This document shows positions 45,523 through 56,460 of a DNA stretch of 64,000 nucleotides, one piece after another. The position numbers and the translations under genes are program-made. The notes beneath the pieces are model-generated. The model was not told the origin of the DNA and searched no databases. It saw nothing but the letters and a program-made list of their open reading frames with translations. Location: positions 46,714 to 110,713 of the forward strand of contig JAAEAF010014555.1 of the NCBI GenBank assembly GCA_011037195.1, given 5' to 3'. Positions within the stretch are counted from its first letter, which is position 1. Each line of letters opens with the position of its first letter. The DNA is from Triatoma infestans (lineage: Eukaryota > Arthropoda > Insecta > Hemiptera > Reduviidae).

Positions 45523-45721
45523 AATGTTACAAATAAAAGTGGAAAGTGATAGGTGTTTATATACACAGTCATATTTATGTAATATTATTGTCATATTTCA
45601 TATTTCATCTTATCATATTTATGTCATATTATTATATATATAGTTGTTGTGGTGGTTGGTTCCGCAGAGCTGGAAAGCATCAGAGACATTTTTCCCATGG
45701 TAGCCTGCTTCATTTTGTGGT

Positions 45722-45763
45722 CATCGACCGGTTTTTCGGGCGTTCGTCCCCATCTTCAGGATG
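45722..45763 (-). ncRNA. Hammerhead motif, minus arm
   Basis: All core blocks are present, with small insertions in stem II and after GAAA. Confidence 0.5.
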
Positions 45764-45879
45764 CGTTTTTCAGACGTGTGACACACAGACTGCACGAGCA
45801 ATTCAGTTTTACCACAACTCAAAGTGTGAAAACTGAATTGGCTCAGTGCAAAGTCTGTGTTGTCCACTGTCTTAAAATG

Positions 45880-45917
45880 CATCCTGAAGATGGGCGAACG
45901 CCCGAAACCGGTCGATG
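45880..45917 (+). ncRNA. Hammerhead ribozyme, plus arm
   Basis: Identical in layout to 28320-28357: CATC, CTGAAGA, GGGC/GCCC, GAAA, ACCGGTC, GATG. Confidence 0.7.
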
Positions 45918-46174
45918 ACCACAAAATGAAGCAGGCTACCACGGAAAATGTCTCTGATATTATGTATATACATAGTCTACATTTATATAGATAGTCCAGG
46001 AAGCTTAAAGAAAATCGTTGGATCCCGTTTCGAGAAAATCTCGAAAAGTTGAAAAATCTATCACTAACTCGCACATCCAGTAAATGGATTTGGCCCGGAA
46101 TCTTGGTGTCTGATGCGTGGTCTGAACGGAATACCAAGTTTGAGCTCCCTCCGACTTTACTTTTTTGAGATATT

Positions 46175-46208
<34 letters not shown>

Positions 46209-46209
46209 T

Positions 46210-46412
46210 ACCCCCCCCCAACACACAAAACAGTGGAGCATCTTCTCTTGCACTGCCCTCTTCTGGATTCATTGAGGATGAGACTGATAAGAAATATGCT
46301 ACTTCAAGGCTGCCCATGGCCCCCTGTCCAACTCAGTGATCTTCTTCTCAATAAGAATTTTGAAATTTTCTCTGAATATGTTAACTCTATTGACTTTGAT
46401 CCCCTTATATAA
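46210..46412 (+). pseudogene. LINE-E ORF2 C-terminal end
   Basis: TVEHLLLHCPLLDSLRMRLI and QLSDLLLNKNFEIFSEYV match the zinc-binding C-terminal segment ('E.V.H.L..CP....R') of many arthropod LINEs. Ends with a stop at 46412. Confidence 0.7.
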
Positions 46413-46751
46413 TAAATATCACCCTGTAAATAATTATAATAATATTACACACTGTAATTGTAAAAATAATGAAAAATGAAAGGAAAAATTCATCACTATT
46501 ACCACAAACCTTAATTTTTTCTTTAATGAAATTTCTATTATTATCTCTCTGATATTAATTTTGTCTTATGTCTTATCATTTTACTCTTATGTATTTTATC
46601 TTTTTATTTTGTAGTACTAACTTAAATTCTAATTTGTCATCTGTTTATAATTTAGTCATATATATATATCTTGTAAATATTGAATATATTTAATGTTGTG
46701 TTTTTCAATGTGTGCAGTATATATAATATGATGCATACTGAAAATAAACTC

Positions 46752-46778
46752 CTCCTCAACAGGGGTACTGTTGAGGAG
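46752..46778 (+). other. 3'-terminal hairpin of LINE-E
   Basis: CTCCTCAACA pairs perfectly with TGTTGAGGAG around a 7-base loop, between an AATAAA at about 46743 and the A-run. It may be the RT recognition element. Confidence 0.7.
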
Positions 46779-46830
46779 AAAAAAACACACACACACCACA
46801 CACTGTAAGTGAAAGTAAAAAGCTATGTAT

Positions 46831-47577
46831 GTAGTGTAAAGGGAATTAGCGAGGAGAATACTTCCCGGTTAGGATTAATTGGATTGCAGGGGTTACATTT
46901 GATGGCGTGTTTGAGTTGAGACGAATTTGTGCCAGGCTCTGTTGGCTCTTGAGAGATGCCCAAGAAGGCGACAACTTCACAACACAGTTTCAAGACCACA
47001 GGTGTGCTGAGCTTGCGTGATTAACATTTTTTGTGAGCCTCAGCGAAAGAAGCAATCAAAGCCGCTTTTTATGATTGAATAATTCTTCAATATGATGATT
47101 TCCAAAATTATCTGCCCATAATAATAAAAATATAAATTTTTTAAAATGTGCATAAAATAAGCTTTACAAAGAGTTAAAACAAATCTCACACATGCACGGG
47201 TGTTTCAAGTGAAACGACTGAATGACTAACACAAGCACACATAATGACAGATATTAATGAAATTCCCCCACCACCATCCAGGTGAACAATTACTGTCAGC
47301 TATTTAATTACCGCTGACATCCAAATATTTCCTCTGCTGCCATAAAATGACTAAATAAAAAAATTGTTTTATATTCCCTCTGCCCAATTAAAATAATACT
47401 AAATCAGTGACCATACATCGTGATATGACAATCTGATAATCACCATTAATTTAATTCCAATGGTAAATCTCCATTGTTAATTAAATTGAAATTTATCAAT
47501 GTCAAAATTTTATAATTATTTTGTTATAAAACCGGAAATTCTGTTATAAAATTGGGGAGGGGGATGTTAAAGTATAT
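46831..47577. other. No confirmed gene; one exon-like frame
   Basis: An open segment at about 46899-47004 (plus) is preceded by TTGCAG and contains CACAG|GTGTGC; it is discussed under findings. Otherwise AT-rich. Confidence 0.3.
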
Positions 47578-47710
47578 CATCAGAGATATTTTCCGTGATA
47601 GCCTGCTTCTTTTTGTGGTCATGCGGGCGTTCGCCCACCATCAGGATGATTTTTGTCAAAAGTGTGATAACATAGACTTGCACAGAGCAAATTTATTTGG
47701 TACACTCCAA
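47578..47710 (-). repeat. PLE-1 pseudo-LTR fragment
   Basis: Reverse complement of the pseudo-LTR, with 'catcagagatattttccgtgatagcctgcttc' and 'gacttgcacagagcaaat'. The ribozyme's GAAA and stem III segment are deleted. Confidence 0.75.
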
Positions 47711-47750
47711 TTTTTAAAAATGCTTTTTAGGGGGAAGGGATTAGCTAAGT

Positions 47751-47973
47751 AGGGGGTGCTAAGTAGTTAGCGCATTAACTCTCACGCGGAGGACCCGGAT
47801 TCGAGTCCAGCTGTGCTGCCCTTAGATTTTTTCTTCCTAGGAGCCCCTACAGCTCACTGTCCGGTGATGGACAGTGTTGCCTGTACCGAGAGAACACTGC
47901 CCGGAGGCCGGCAGTGCACTAAGCAGGCTCCGGTGCCAATGATCATAGATGTTGACGCGGCTTAAATTAAAAA
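47751..47973 (+). repeat. tRNA-derived SINE, most complete copy
   Basis: A-box-like TAGTTAGCGC and B box GATTCGAGTCC (about 47808-47818) are followed by 'cttagattttttcttcctagg', a body with ACCGAGAGAACACTGCCCGG and an A-rich end 'ttaaattaaaaaa'. The head folds like a tRNA. It directly abuts the AR start at 47975. Confidence 0.85.
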
Positions 47974-47974
47974 A

Positions 47975-48410
47975 TCTGGTGTGAAACACTCACACAACTT
48001 TCTCTTATTCCAGTTCTCAAAATTATAATTGACAAATTTTATCGTTAGTACCAAATTTAATGTCCATCGAAAACTGAAAAAACCGTTCAGTAAAACCGCA
48101 CTTCTGGTTTACTAATTTTCTTAAAACTAGGAATTTTGGCATCTATTTATTTCTAATTAATTTTTTTTGGATGATGGAACTGTATAATCAACTTTAGAGA
48201 AAAACATAACCCCACCACTCCTCCAAAAGTGCCCTTAATTGAATTTTCCCACAGAAATGTTTTAATAAAAGTTGTAGATCTTTTTATCTTTAGTTTATAT
48301 GCGAAGTTTCAAGGAAATCGTCGGAGATATTTTTGAGAAAATCGCGAAAAGTGAAAGAATCATTTACTAAAGTGGTAATGTATAAACACTTCCGGTTATT
48401 TTCTCGACTT
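47975..48410 (+). repeat. AR 5' half
   Basis: Starts CTGGTGTGAAACACTCACAC and continues through 'ggaattttggcatctattta', 'aaacataaccccaccactcc' and 'ttttgagaaaatcgcgaaaa'. Confidence 0.75.
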
Positions 48411-48479
48411 GCATACATTACTTGTATACATTACTTGTATACATTATTCACATAGGTACAAACTTAAAAGCTGTTTTGA

Positions 48480-49073
48480 TTCGTATATACAGACTTAAAA
48501 ACTAACAAATTTAAAACTAAAACTAAAATCTATTTGATTTTTAAAACTTAAAAACTATTTGATTCAGGTGAGTTGTGTATTGTTTATTGTTATTGATGTT
48601 TTGTATTGTATATTTTAATTGTTATTGATGGAAGATGGTTTTGAAAAGTGGTTCACTAGCGAATTTGTCTGTTCATTTAGAAGGTTTTGTGTCTTGTGTT
48701 TATATATTAAAGTTGTTCTATTATGTCCAGTCGCTGTGTAGGTTCTAGTGGAGGTGTATAAGTTGGTGATATCGAGGGATATTACACGAGAAGTTGGTGT
48801 GTCTTATATTCTCTGTCAGTTGTATTAAGTTCCGTCTCAGTTGGAGTAGAAGTAACGTTTGTGAGGTTTATAGTTCTTGGGTGGAATGTGTTGTTCTGGT
48901 GTTTTTTTATATTGCGGGTGCTGTGAGTTTTGTAGGTTGTTGTTGTTTTTTGTAAAAACATCCTGATGATAGGTGATCGCCCGAAATCAGTCGATGACCA
49001 CAAAAAGAAGCAGGCTATCAGGGAAAATATCTCTAATGCTTTCCAGCTCTGCGGAATCAACCACAACAACTTA
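48480..49073 (-). mobile_element. PLE-1-type deletion derivative
   Basis: On the minus strand three coding pieces remain in order: FHPRTINLTNVTSTPTETEL, the segment with SISPTYTPP (PLE-1 LSLDITNLYTS), and the C-terminal end near IYKHKTQNLLNEQTN. At least two internal deletions join them. At its 5' side lies a plus-oriented pseudo-LTR piece (48955-49073), as in the inverted leading end of PLE-1. No functional product. Confidence 0.75.
48959..48996 (+). ncRNA. Hammerhead ribozyme with canonical CTGATGA core
   Basis: CATC / CTGATGA / GGTG..CGCC / GAAA / TCAGTC / GATG. The stem III palindrome has changed from ACCGGT to ATCAGT, which would reduce dimer pairing. Confidence 0.6.
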
Positions 49074-49249
49074 ATATTTCACTTTAGCGTTTTCACGATA
49101 TTTCTTTTGTCCTCATATTTTAGTAACGAATTGGAGAAAAGCCTAAAGGAACCGCTCAGAACCCAAGAAGACCTCTGTATGCTGAAATAAGCCGAGATTA
49201 AAGGAAAATCTTGGGAGCTGTTTCCAGAAAAATTTGAAACTGAAAAACA
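49074..49249. other. No recognised feature
   Basis: A 74-residue frame overlaps this stretch and the PLE fragment; it is not supported as a gene. Confidence 0.4.
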
Positions 49250-49940
49250 AAATCTGGTGTGAAACATTCACACGACCTCCTCTCACTGCAATTAATTTAG
49301 TTAAAAAATAATAATTTTCTTTAAACTAGGTTATTTACTCCAAGTTTAGAATAGAGTAACATAAATATGTCGCTCAGTGGCGATGGGAAGTACATGTGTT
49401 GACTGTCAGATAAGAAGACAAGTATCTGAATTAATTAAGTTAGAGTCCAGAAGACAAGTGCCTAGATCAAACCCAAATTATACTTGGAATCTATTGGTCA
49501 TAGATTCCCCAAGAATTTATTAAAATCATTTTTACATTCAGTAACTGCTGTTAGAGGAATTATTGTAATCGAATTTCAAAATAAATTTTCGAAATCGCGT
49601 TTTCTCCGGAAATAGACGTGATGTGGTCCCTTGGGTCCAAATAAATTGTTCGAACTATAAATTGTAGTGAAGTGGCCAGTTAGAGGGAAGCAAACTTTGT
49701 GTGATCCCTAGAATCCCCCCAAAATATAAATTTTCCTGGACAAATATTTCAAAGTGACAGCACACTTAGTGAGTAGATAATGTAGGAAGTGCCAGTTTTG
49801 AAGCCATTTTCGTCAAGATCGCGAAAAACACGAAACCTTCGTGTGGGATGCATTGATGTGCTTAAATGGAATATTAAGTTTAAGCTCCCGCCACACATTA
49901 GAAATAGTTACAGTTCAGAGTAGGAGTAAGAGAAAATAAA
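49250..49940 (+). repeat. AR copy
   Basis: Starts 'atctggtgtgaaacattcacacg', includes 'aattttcctggacaaatatttcaaagtgac' and ends 'agagtaggagtaagagaaaataaa'. Confidence 0.65.
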
Positions 49941-52249
49941 GTTAATAAATTATTCCAAGTTATATAATTAATAAAAAGCAGTCATTTTAATCAGAGAATT
50001 TAATTAAAATACAATAATAAAGATTAAAAAAAAGAAGTAACAAACAAACAAAAGGGGCGACCAACACTGAACATTAAAATGGTTGGTTAGGATGTTACGT
50101 CACTGTGGTCTCTCTTTAATGTTCCCTGTATTTAGCGAGGTGAAAGTCACAGATGGAATTTGCCGACTGACTTTATCTCTCTCTCTCTCTCTCTCTCTGG
50201 TGTGTGTGCTAGTAATTTTAATTTTTTGTGCAAAAAAATAACCCGGACTGTACCAAATGGAAAATTTGTCGATCGGTTGGATCACTTATTTTTTTTATCT
50301 TTAACTTCCGAGCAAAAATCGTATAATGTGTAATTTAGATATTTGGATATAACCTAATAATAGATACGCTTTATCGAAAAACATTGGTCAAACCGGAAAT
50401 AATGTTACTTCCAGTAAGTTGAGTTTAAGTTGTCTTTGAATTTTATGTGTGCACCAAATATTTATGTACTTCCAATATATTATTTGGAAATATGGCGGGG
50501 GGGGGGGATTGATTCTTTGTAGCGATGAAGAAGATCACATTGAACACGGCTTACAATATGCAAAACACCATCATTTGTTGGGATTGAGACCAGTCAGGTT
50601 TGGTTTGGTATTCAACTTTTCGCCTTTATTGTTTAATAGGAATCTTCAAGACATTGCTGGTATCAGTATCAGTACCAGTATCAGGTTATTGTGCTAAAAT
50701 GTTTCTGTATCCATGTTTCACTGCCACCACTCTATACAATACTGCTGTACAACACGCTATACATCAGCCAAAATGGTTGCTCACAAACAAAAAACCAATC
50801 TCAGCATAAGTTTCATATAAAGAAACAAACAAACAAAGGTGGGTAGTTCAGTGTTTCATATTTCTTAATAAATTACGCAACAGATTTTAACACGCTATCA
50901 ATCTTTTTGCAAGTGCTATTAGTTGACAAGAAGAAGGCAATAATGCCTGTGCTCTCTTAAGAGTTGGTGGAAAAATTAATAAACAATAGTAATCAAAGGG
51001 AAAGAAATTGACTGTAAAAGAAGGTAATGAATCCAAACGTAAACAACATTTAATTGCCTTCCTAAACTGCGAAGTACCAAGATAGACCGAGGGGGAGCTA
51101 ATTTTACCCTTTAACAAGTTACTTGTTCACAGCTTGTCAAACTTGACTTTCTGATTGAAAGCTTTATTTCAGCGAAGAATCTAAACAAAAGTAGGTTCCA
51201 TGTTTTTCTTTATTGATATTGAGTAAATATTACACTATACGGGTAAAGTTCAGCAAAATAAACTACCCAAGGGCGACTTTATTCTGAAACAATTGTCGAC
51301 AATCTTATCTTTACAACAAAGCTAAAAACAATATTAGGATCTGAGTACATTCTAAATTAGAAGAACAAATTGATGTCTTACTATTGTTATATAGGATTTA
51401 CAATCCCATGATTACAGGATGGCCCAATGAAATGTACAGATATTCTTCAATATGAAAAATATCCGTGTAAAAGTTTTATTCTTGGACCTGTATAGACAAC
51501 AAAGGATAGCTGTAAAACATGTTTGTCTTCTGCAATCATATTAGGTTGTCAATGTGAACAACCATCAACATCCAAAAATCTTTTGATACCAGCAAACTTC
51601 CCAAAATGTCTCTCTCGTTTAACAATACAGTGCAGGAATGATCTGCAAAAAATACTTGTCTCTCGTGCACATAGTTGGGACTTTTGTGATGAGCGGAAAC
51701 TGTTCCAACACAACGCTGCAATAAAGCAGGACGCCTTGTTTCTCTGTATGACGCCACCCAAATCTTTGCTTATGAGACCTCAGTGTCATAAGTTCCAACG
51801 TATCACGAATCATATGATTTTGTCAGGCGAGTTGTTGGTCCTGTTCAAAACTCAAATGATCGCTAAATAGATTCTCCAATTTCCAATAACAAATTCAAAA
51901 TGGTCTTGTATTGGTAGAATGTCTCAAGCGTACCTCTCTGACGGTCATATGGGGGATCTAGCAATCGTACGACTACATTTTTATAGGCAACACAACACTA
52001 TTGCAGATAGAGAGAGAGAGAGAGAGAGAAATGCATGTATAAAGTAATAATTTTACAAAATTGTTTCTTACAAATTTAAATATTGTTCGGACGTAGCGGC
52101 TGTCTATCAAGCGTTTAGAAAACAAAAATAAAACTAGCAATAATATTATATATTAAAAAATAGATAAGTCTTTAGGACTAGAAATGAATAAATGAATAAA
52201 GTACTCTATAAAAAATTGCTTAATATTAATAATAATATAAGAAAAAAGA
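49941..52249. other. Unassigned stretch with microsatellites
   Basis: CT run at 50176-50198, G run near 50498, GA run at 52011-52030. A 115-residue plus frame at 51523-51870 overlaps equally long minus frames and has no known domain. I see no element ends. Confidence 0.45.
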
Positions 52250-52980
52250 AAATCGGGATGAAACCCTCACCCGACTTTCCCTCACGGCAGTCTACTACAC
52301 AGTTATAATTTACACATTTTCTTCGAACTTATAATTTTTCTTACAATTTTTTCTAGTCTTCAATTTTACATTAATGGGAGAACCTAAATTTAATAAGTGA
52401 TAACAAGATCGGGTAGAATTATTTTGTCTTTTTAATTTTTTTTTTTTGTTTCTTGTTTGGTTTGACTGTTCTAATACTTTCGTTTAATTTACTTACTTTT
52501 TGAGGAAAGCATACACTCCCCCCTCTCCTCCCAAACTTCTTTAAATGAACTTTCTCGGTAAAAAGTTCCAAACAAAAGTGGTAGGTCTCTGTATTCATAG
52601 TTGCCAGTATAGATCTCTGTATTCATAGTTGCCATACCAAATTTAATAAAATCCATCGATGTTTTTATGAAGAAAACCGCACGAAACTGAAAAGAAAACT
52701 TCAATACAAACGCCAGGAGTTTTAAAAAAGAGCATAATGACGCTACTAGCAGAATCCCTAAGATCAAATTTTTCGAAAACATGCTTCAACTAAAATTCAT
52801 AAACCCTCATAGGTGTAGTGTTTATATAATAGTATAATATAGAGTTTAAAGAATATCATTGGAGCCATTTTGAAGAAAATCCAAATAAAAACTGAAACTT
52901 CTTTCAGTAAACTAGTATTACCAGTTAAAGGGATTTTTGGCAGAAAACTATAACATTTTACCACGGAACTTTAAAAATGT
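52250..52980 (+). repeat. AR copy
   Basis: Starts 'gggatgaaaccctcacccgactttccctcac', holds 'ttctttaaatgaactttctcgg' and 'agtggtaggtctctgtattcatagttgcc' (that segment is duplicated at 52588 and 52614), then fades out. Confidence 0.6.
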
Positions 52981-54129
52981 TTCAAGTACCATGAACAAGT
53001 AAAACAAGTGAATGGAGGTGAGGGAAGTAGAGGGGATTGCAGCTTCAATTTTCAAGGGTCCGTCACTAAAGTTTCCAAGCTGAATTCCATCTCCAAGAGG
53101 AAATACTAATAATCTTTCCTACCACCCTAGTTCTTCCTGATTTTCTTCAAAGATTATTCAGAATTCTGTGGGAGTTGTTTCACCCCATAATTTAAAGCAC
53201 AAAATTAAAGACACCTTATAATTTTGGTTTGCACAAAATGGAGGCGTATTCATTATATATTCAACCAAATATATTTACATGTACCATGCATTCTAATATA
53301 ATAGTACAATTGCGCTAAATACATTATTAACTTTACTGCCTACGTATAATGAGGGCGTATTTCTTCCACTCAACAACCCTTCCCCACCGGCAAACATAAT
53401 AAAACTCCTTCTTAAATAGAGTGGAACAAAGAAGTAAAGCGGTTGGAGTTGAGGTCTCACCAAAGTCTCTCTAAATAAAGCATAAAATAGTTTGCGAGTC
53501 GAAGGGAGCGGAGTATATTTCAATGGAAACGGGTCAGAGGGGGAGGTAGACTTCTGTGTACACTTCGTCTCAACACTTGAGTAAATTATTGCAGAAGATG
53601 AAGCAATAACAACAGCACACCTACTGAGTGAATATTGTACCAAGCACGTTATAAATATCCATCTAGTTCAATGGTTATGAAGTTAAGCAAAGTTCACTCT
53701 TCAAATATAAACAAAAACCTTTTCAATGTTAATACTTCAAAATTAAGAAAACAATGTAAATGTAATATAGTTTTTTTTAGGATATCAATTGCTACATTAT
53801 ACAGCAGCACCTCCGTCAGTCCAAGTAACACTTGTAGCGATAATTTAGTTATATCAAACTCAAATATTCCACATAACCAAAAAGTGAATTCTTGCCGAAA
53901 AATGTTGCCAAATTTGATGAAGCCCCGAATACGAGCAAATTTTCGAACAATTCAGAAATCTAGTTTGTAAAATAACACTTTTCAGGTGACCTATTTTTTT
54001 TAAACATTGCAGTTTTATCAAATGTGTATTTACTAAAGTTTCAGTTAATTTGCGAAACTGAAACAATGCCATTGGAACTAGTTACGAAAACGCGCGAAAC
54101 CCTGAAAGAGAGAGAGAGAGAGAGAGACA
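52981..54129. other. No recognised feature
   Basis: The 116-residue minus frame (53293-53643) and 111-residue plus frame (53635-53970) show no domain. GA run at 54104-54127. Confidence 0.4.
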
Positions 54130-54265
54130 AAAAAAAACTTCTGTTAAGTCGTATTTCCGGTTGATGGATTTTGATTGAAATTTTCCGATCAGATGCCATA
54201 GGTGGTGCCGCAACTGAATATCAACATTTAGCACCCCATGATATTTTTGTCTTCCTAATTTTCGA
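54130..54265 (+). repeat. AR fragment
   Basis: Contains 'gtcgtatttccggttgatggattttgattga' and 'gtggtgccgcaactgaatatcaa'. Confidence 0.6.
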
Positions 54266-55365
54266 TATCGAGTTTTCACCTGACATGTACGTTTTAAAGT
54301 CCTGTGAGTCAGAAAAAGTATTTTTTAGAAATTGGTGTGTGTGTGTGTGTGTGTGTGTCTGTCTGTCTTTGTGTGGTCAGCATCATTCAAAAATGAAAAA
54401 TTGCAGAAAGTTCCAACTTGATATTTCGTTTAAGTTCCACCAGTAAGATCGGTCAACCGGAAGTACCACTTTACTAAATGGATTCTTCAGATTTTTGATA
54501 TTTTCTCGAAAATGGCTCTAACGAGTCATTCTTTAAATTGATCACATTAACTACACCCATATCACGGAGCTACAATTTTTATTTGAAACATTTCAGGGGA
54601 AAATTCATTTAAGAGGGGTTTTGGGGAAGGGGTGGGGGTTACGTATTCTTCTAAAGTGTTATTTCAGTTTATTATATTATCATTCTGTCATCTTAATAAT
54701 TTTAATTTGAATTTAAATATGATGCCAAAATGCCGAGTGTGAAGAAAAGTAGTTCACCGGAAATGCTTATTTTCAGTTTTTTGAGATTTTCTCGAAAACG
54801 GTTCCAAGGATTTACTTTAATCAAGTAATATTGCCATTTTTACAAAGAGCTATAAATTTTACTTCTGACGTTTCTCAGGAAAAATTTATTTAAGGGAGCT
54901 TTAGGGGAATGGGTAGGGTTATGCTTTTCTCTAAAGTGCTATTTATTGTACGATTCTATCGTCCATATAATATTAATCAGAATTAAATATGTCGCTAAAA
55001 TTCCGAGTACGAAGAATATAAGTTGATCGGAAGTGCGACCTTACTGAACAGTTTTTCCAGTTTTCTATGACATCCTCCATAAAAATACCGACGGGTTTCA
55101 TTAAACTTGTTGCACTAACTGTACTAACCCTTTTGTTTGATACTTTTTTCCGAGAAAATTCATTTAATGGGGTTTTTGAAGGAGAAGGAGAGTGTGTTTT
55201 CCTCATATAAGTCGTATTTATAAAGTTTAGATGCTGCCACTCACATATATCTTGAAGTCAACTAAACATCTAATAAGAATTAGATGATTTGGCTTGAAGA
55301 CAAATAGTCAATTCTGAGCTGCGTAAATGGCAGTAAGAGAAAGTCGTGTGAGTGTTTCATACCAC
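54266..55365 (-). repeat. AR copy, minus orientation, with GT tract
   Basis: From 'ttttcgatatcgagttttcacctgacatgta' through a (GT) run at 54334-54358 and three 'gtcaccggaagt'-type blocks (about 54455, 54755 and 55025) to 'gcagtaagagaaagtcgtgtgagtgtttcata'. The roughly 275-300-bp spacing of the blocks shows the internal tandem structure. It meets the plus fragment head to head. Confidence 0.75.
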
Positions 55366-55869
55366 CAATATTGTTCCAAATAAAACACAAAACATATTTA
55401 TATATTTCTGGTGACGTCAATTTCGCAAATTTATCACGATAACAATGCTTCTTCCATAAAGTCATAAGAGGAAAAATTCATTACACAAAAATCCGCCTGA
55501 GTTAAGTTTTCCTCTCGGCTTGAAGAAAATTTGTTATTATTAATCGAAGAATTAGGGAAATATAATTATTTTCGAGAAATAAACAAGTTTGAGTAGATCT
55601 TATTAAAAGTTGTACTGTTGCTCTGCCCCACACCCCACTGGTTCAACAATGATGAAGTTTTCAGAGACTGCATTCTCCATATTAATCGAACCAACATGTT
55701 GTAATATTTAGTTACATAACATACTGTATGTATAACTACAACAAACAACAAACAACAACAACAAACTTATAGATTATGTTTGATATGTTGTAATTATAAT
55801 AGATTTATTTAGTATTTATAAGACAGTTTCTTTCATAACTCGATTTGTTGATTCTAACTACTTTCTGTA
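55366..55869. other. No recognised feature
   Basis: AT-rich, with AAC-rich repeats near 55738-55765. Confidence 0.4.
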
Positions 55870-56460
55870 GGTATGAGTTTAGTTTATGACAGTTTTCTAG
55901 CGAACGGTCTGTGTGCTTGTGTAAATTTTTGGTGAACAAAATATCTCAAACAAGTAAACTCGCAGCAAGCTCAGACTTTGGTATTTCGTTTAGGTACAAT
56001 CATTGCAACAGTCACGAAAATATCGGGCGAATCCATCAAACCGGAAGAACAATTTTATTGAATTTTCTTTCTTTCAGTTTTCGCGATTTTCTTTAAAATT
56101 TATATACCTATCATTTTTATATGAAATATTCTCCCGGAAAAATTGAATTTAGGTGCGAGTTAGGGGCGATAAATTTCAATCAGTGTCCAGGAATGGTTGA
56201 TTGACTTTTCTTTGATTGATGGTCAATCAATAGGTTGATTGATGTTTCTCTTATGGACTACTATGTACTGTCACTTCTACTATTTACCTGGTTGTTACTT
56301 ACCCCCTCCCAAATTAGAAAAATGAGTAAAAAATTTGAAGTTTATAGCAGTAAAGTTGTACTTCTGGGTTCGTGCTTTTTGACCGAATCCATCGTATCAG
56401 ATTCAAGGTTCAGCTTCCTGGACGAAATATCAAATTTGAGCTTACTGTAAGTTTTTGTGT
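55870..56460. repeat. Opposed AR fragments
   Basis: A minus-like piece ('cgaatccatcaaaccggaagaacaat', about 56025) and a plus-like piece ('gtaaagttgtacttctgggtt', about 56350) are both strongly diverged. Confidence 0.45.

Larger units (their letters stand above)
45647..45963. mobile_element. Mini-PLE: palindromic pair of PLE-1 ends
   Basis: Two pseudo-LTR ends face each other with almost no spacer (minus-oriented 45647-45810, plus-oriented 45811-45963). The whole is a roughly 317-bp imperfect palindrome with no coding sequence. Flanks 'tattat.tatata.atag' on both sides may be a diverged target duplication. Confidence 0.8.
46207..46785 (+). mobile_element. LINE-E: 5'-truncated LINE 3' end in a CA microsatellite
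   Basis: Inserted in the AR's CA run: CA repeats precede it (46174-46206) and follow its A-run (46785-46798), so the duplication is hidden in the microsatellite. It carries the end of ORF2, a 3' UTR of about 330 bp and a terminal hairpin. Confidence 0.65.
38575..46830 (+). repeat. One AR copy split by five insertions
   Basis: AR pieces at 38575-38655, 43027-43100, 43516-43910, 45523-45646, 45964-46206 and 46786-46830 join in the order seen in the uninterrupted copy at 14870-15481. Between them lie a Jockey LINE, a hAT MITE, an unclassified insertion, a mini-PLE and a LINE 3' end. Confidence 0.75.

Noticed and set aside
45721..46317. 198-residue minus-strand frame
   Set aside because: It crosses the mini-PLE, AR text and a CA microsatellite, so it is a patchwork of repeats.
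51523..51870. 115-residue frame with equally long antisense frames
   Set aside because: I looked for mariner, piggyBac and host domains and found none; overlapping open frames on both strands suggest compositional chance.
53293..53970. Two adjacent divergent frames of 116 and 111 residues
   Set aside because: No recognisable domain or codon bias, and AT-rich context.
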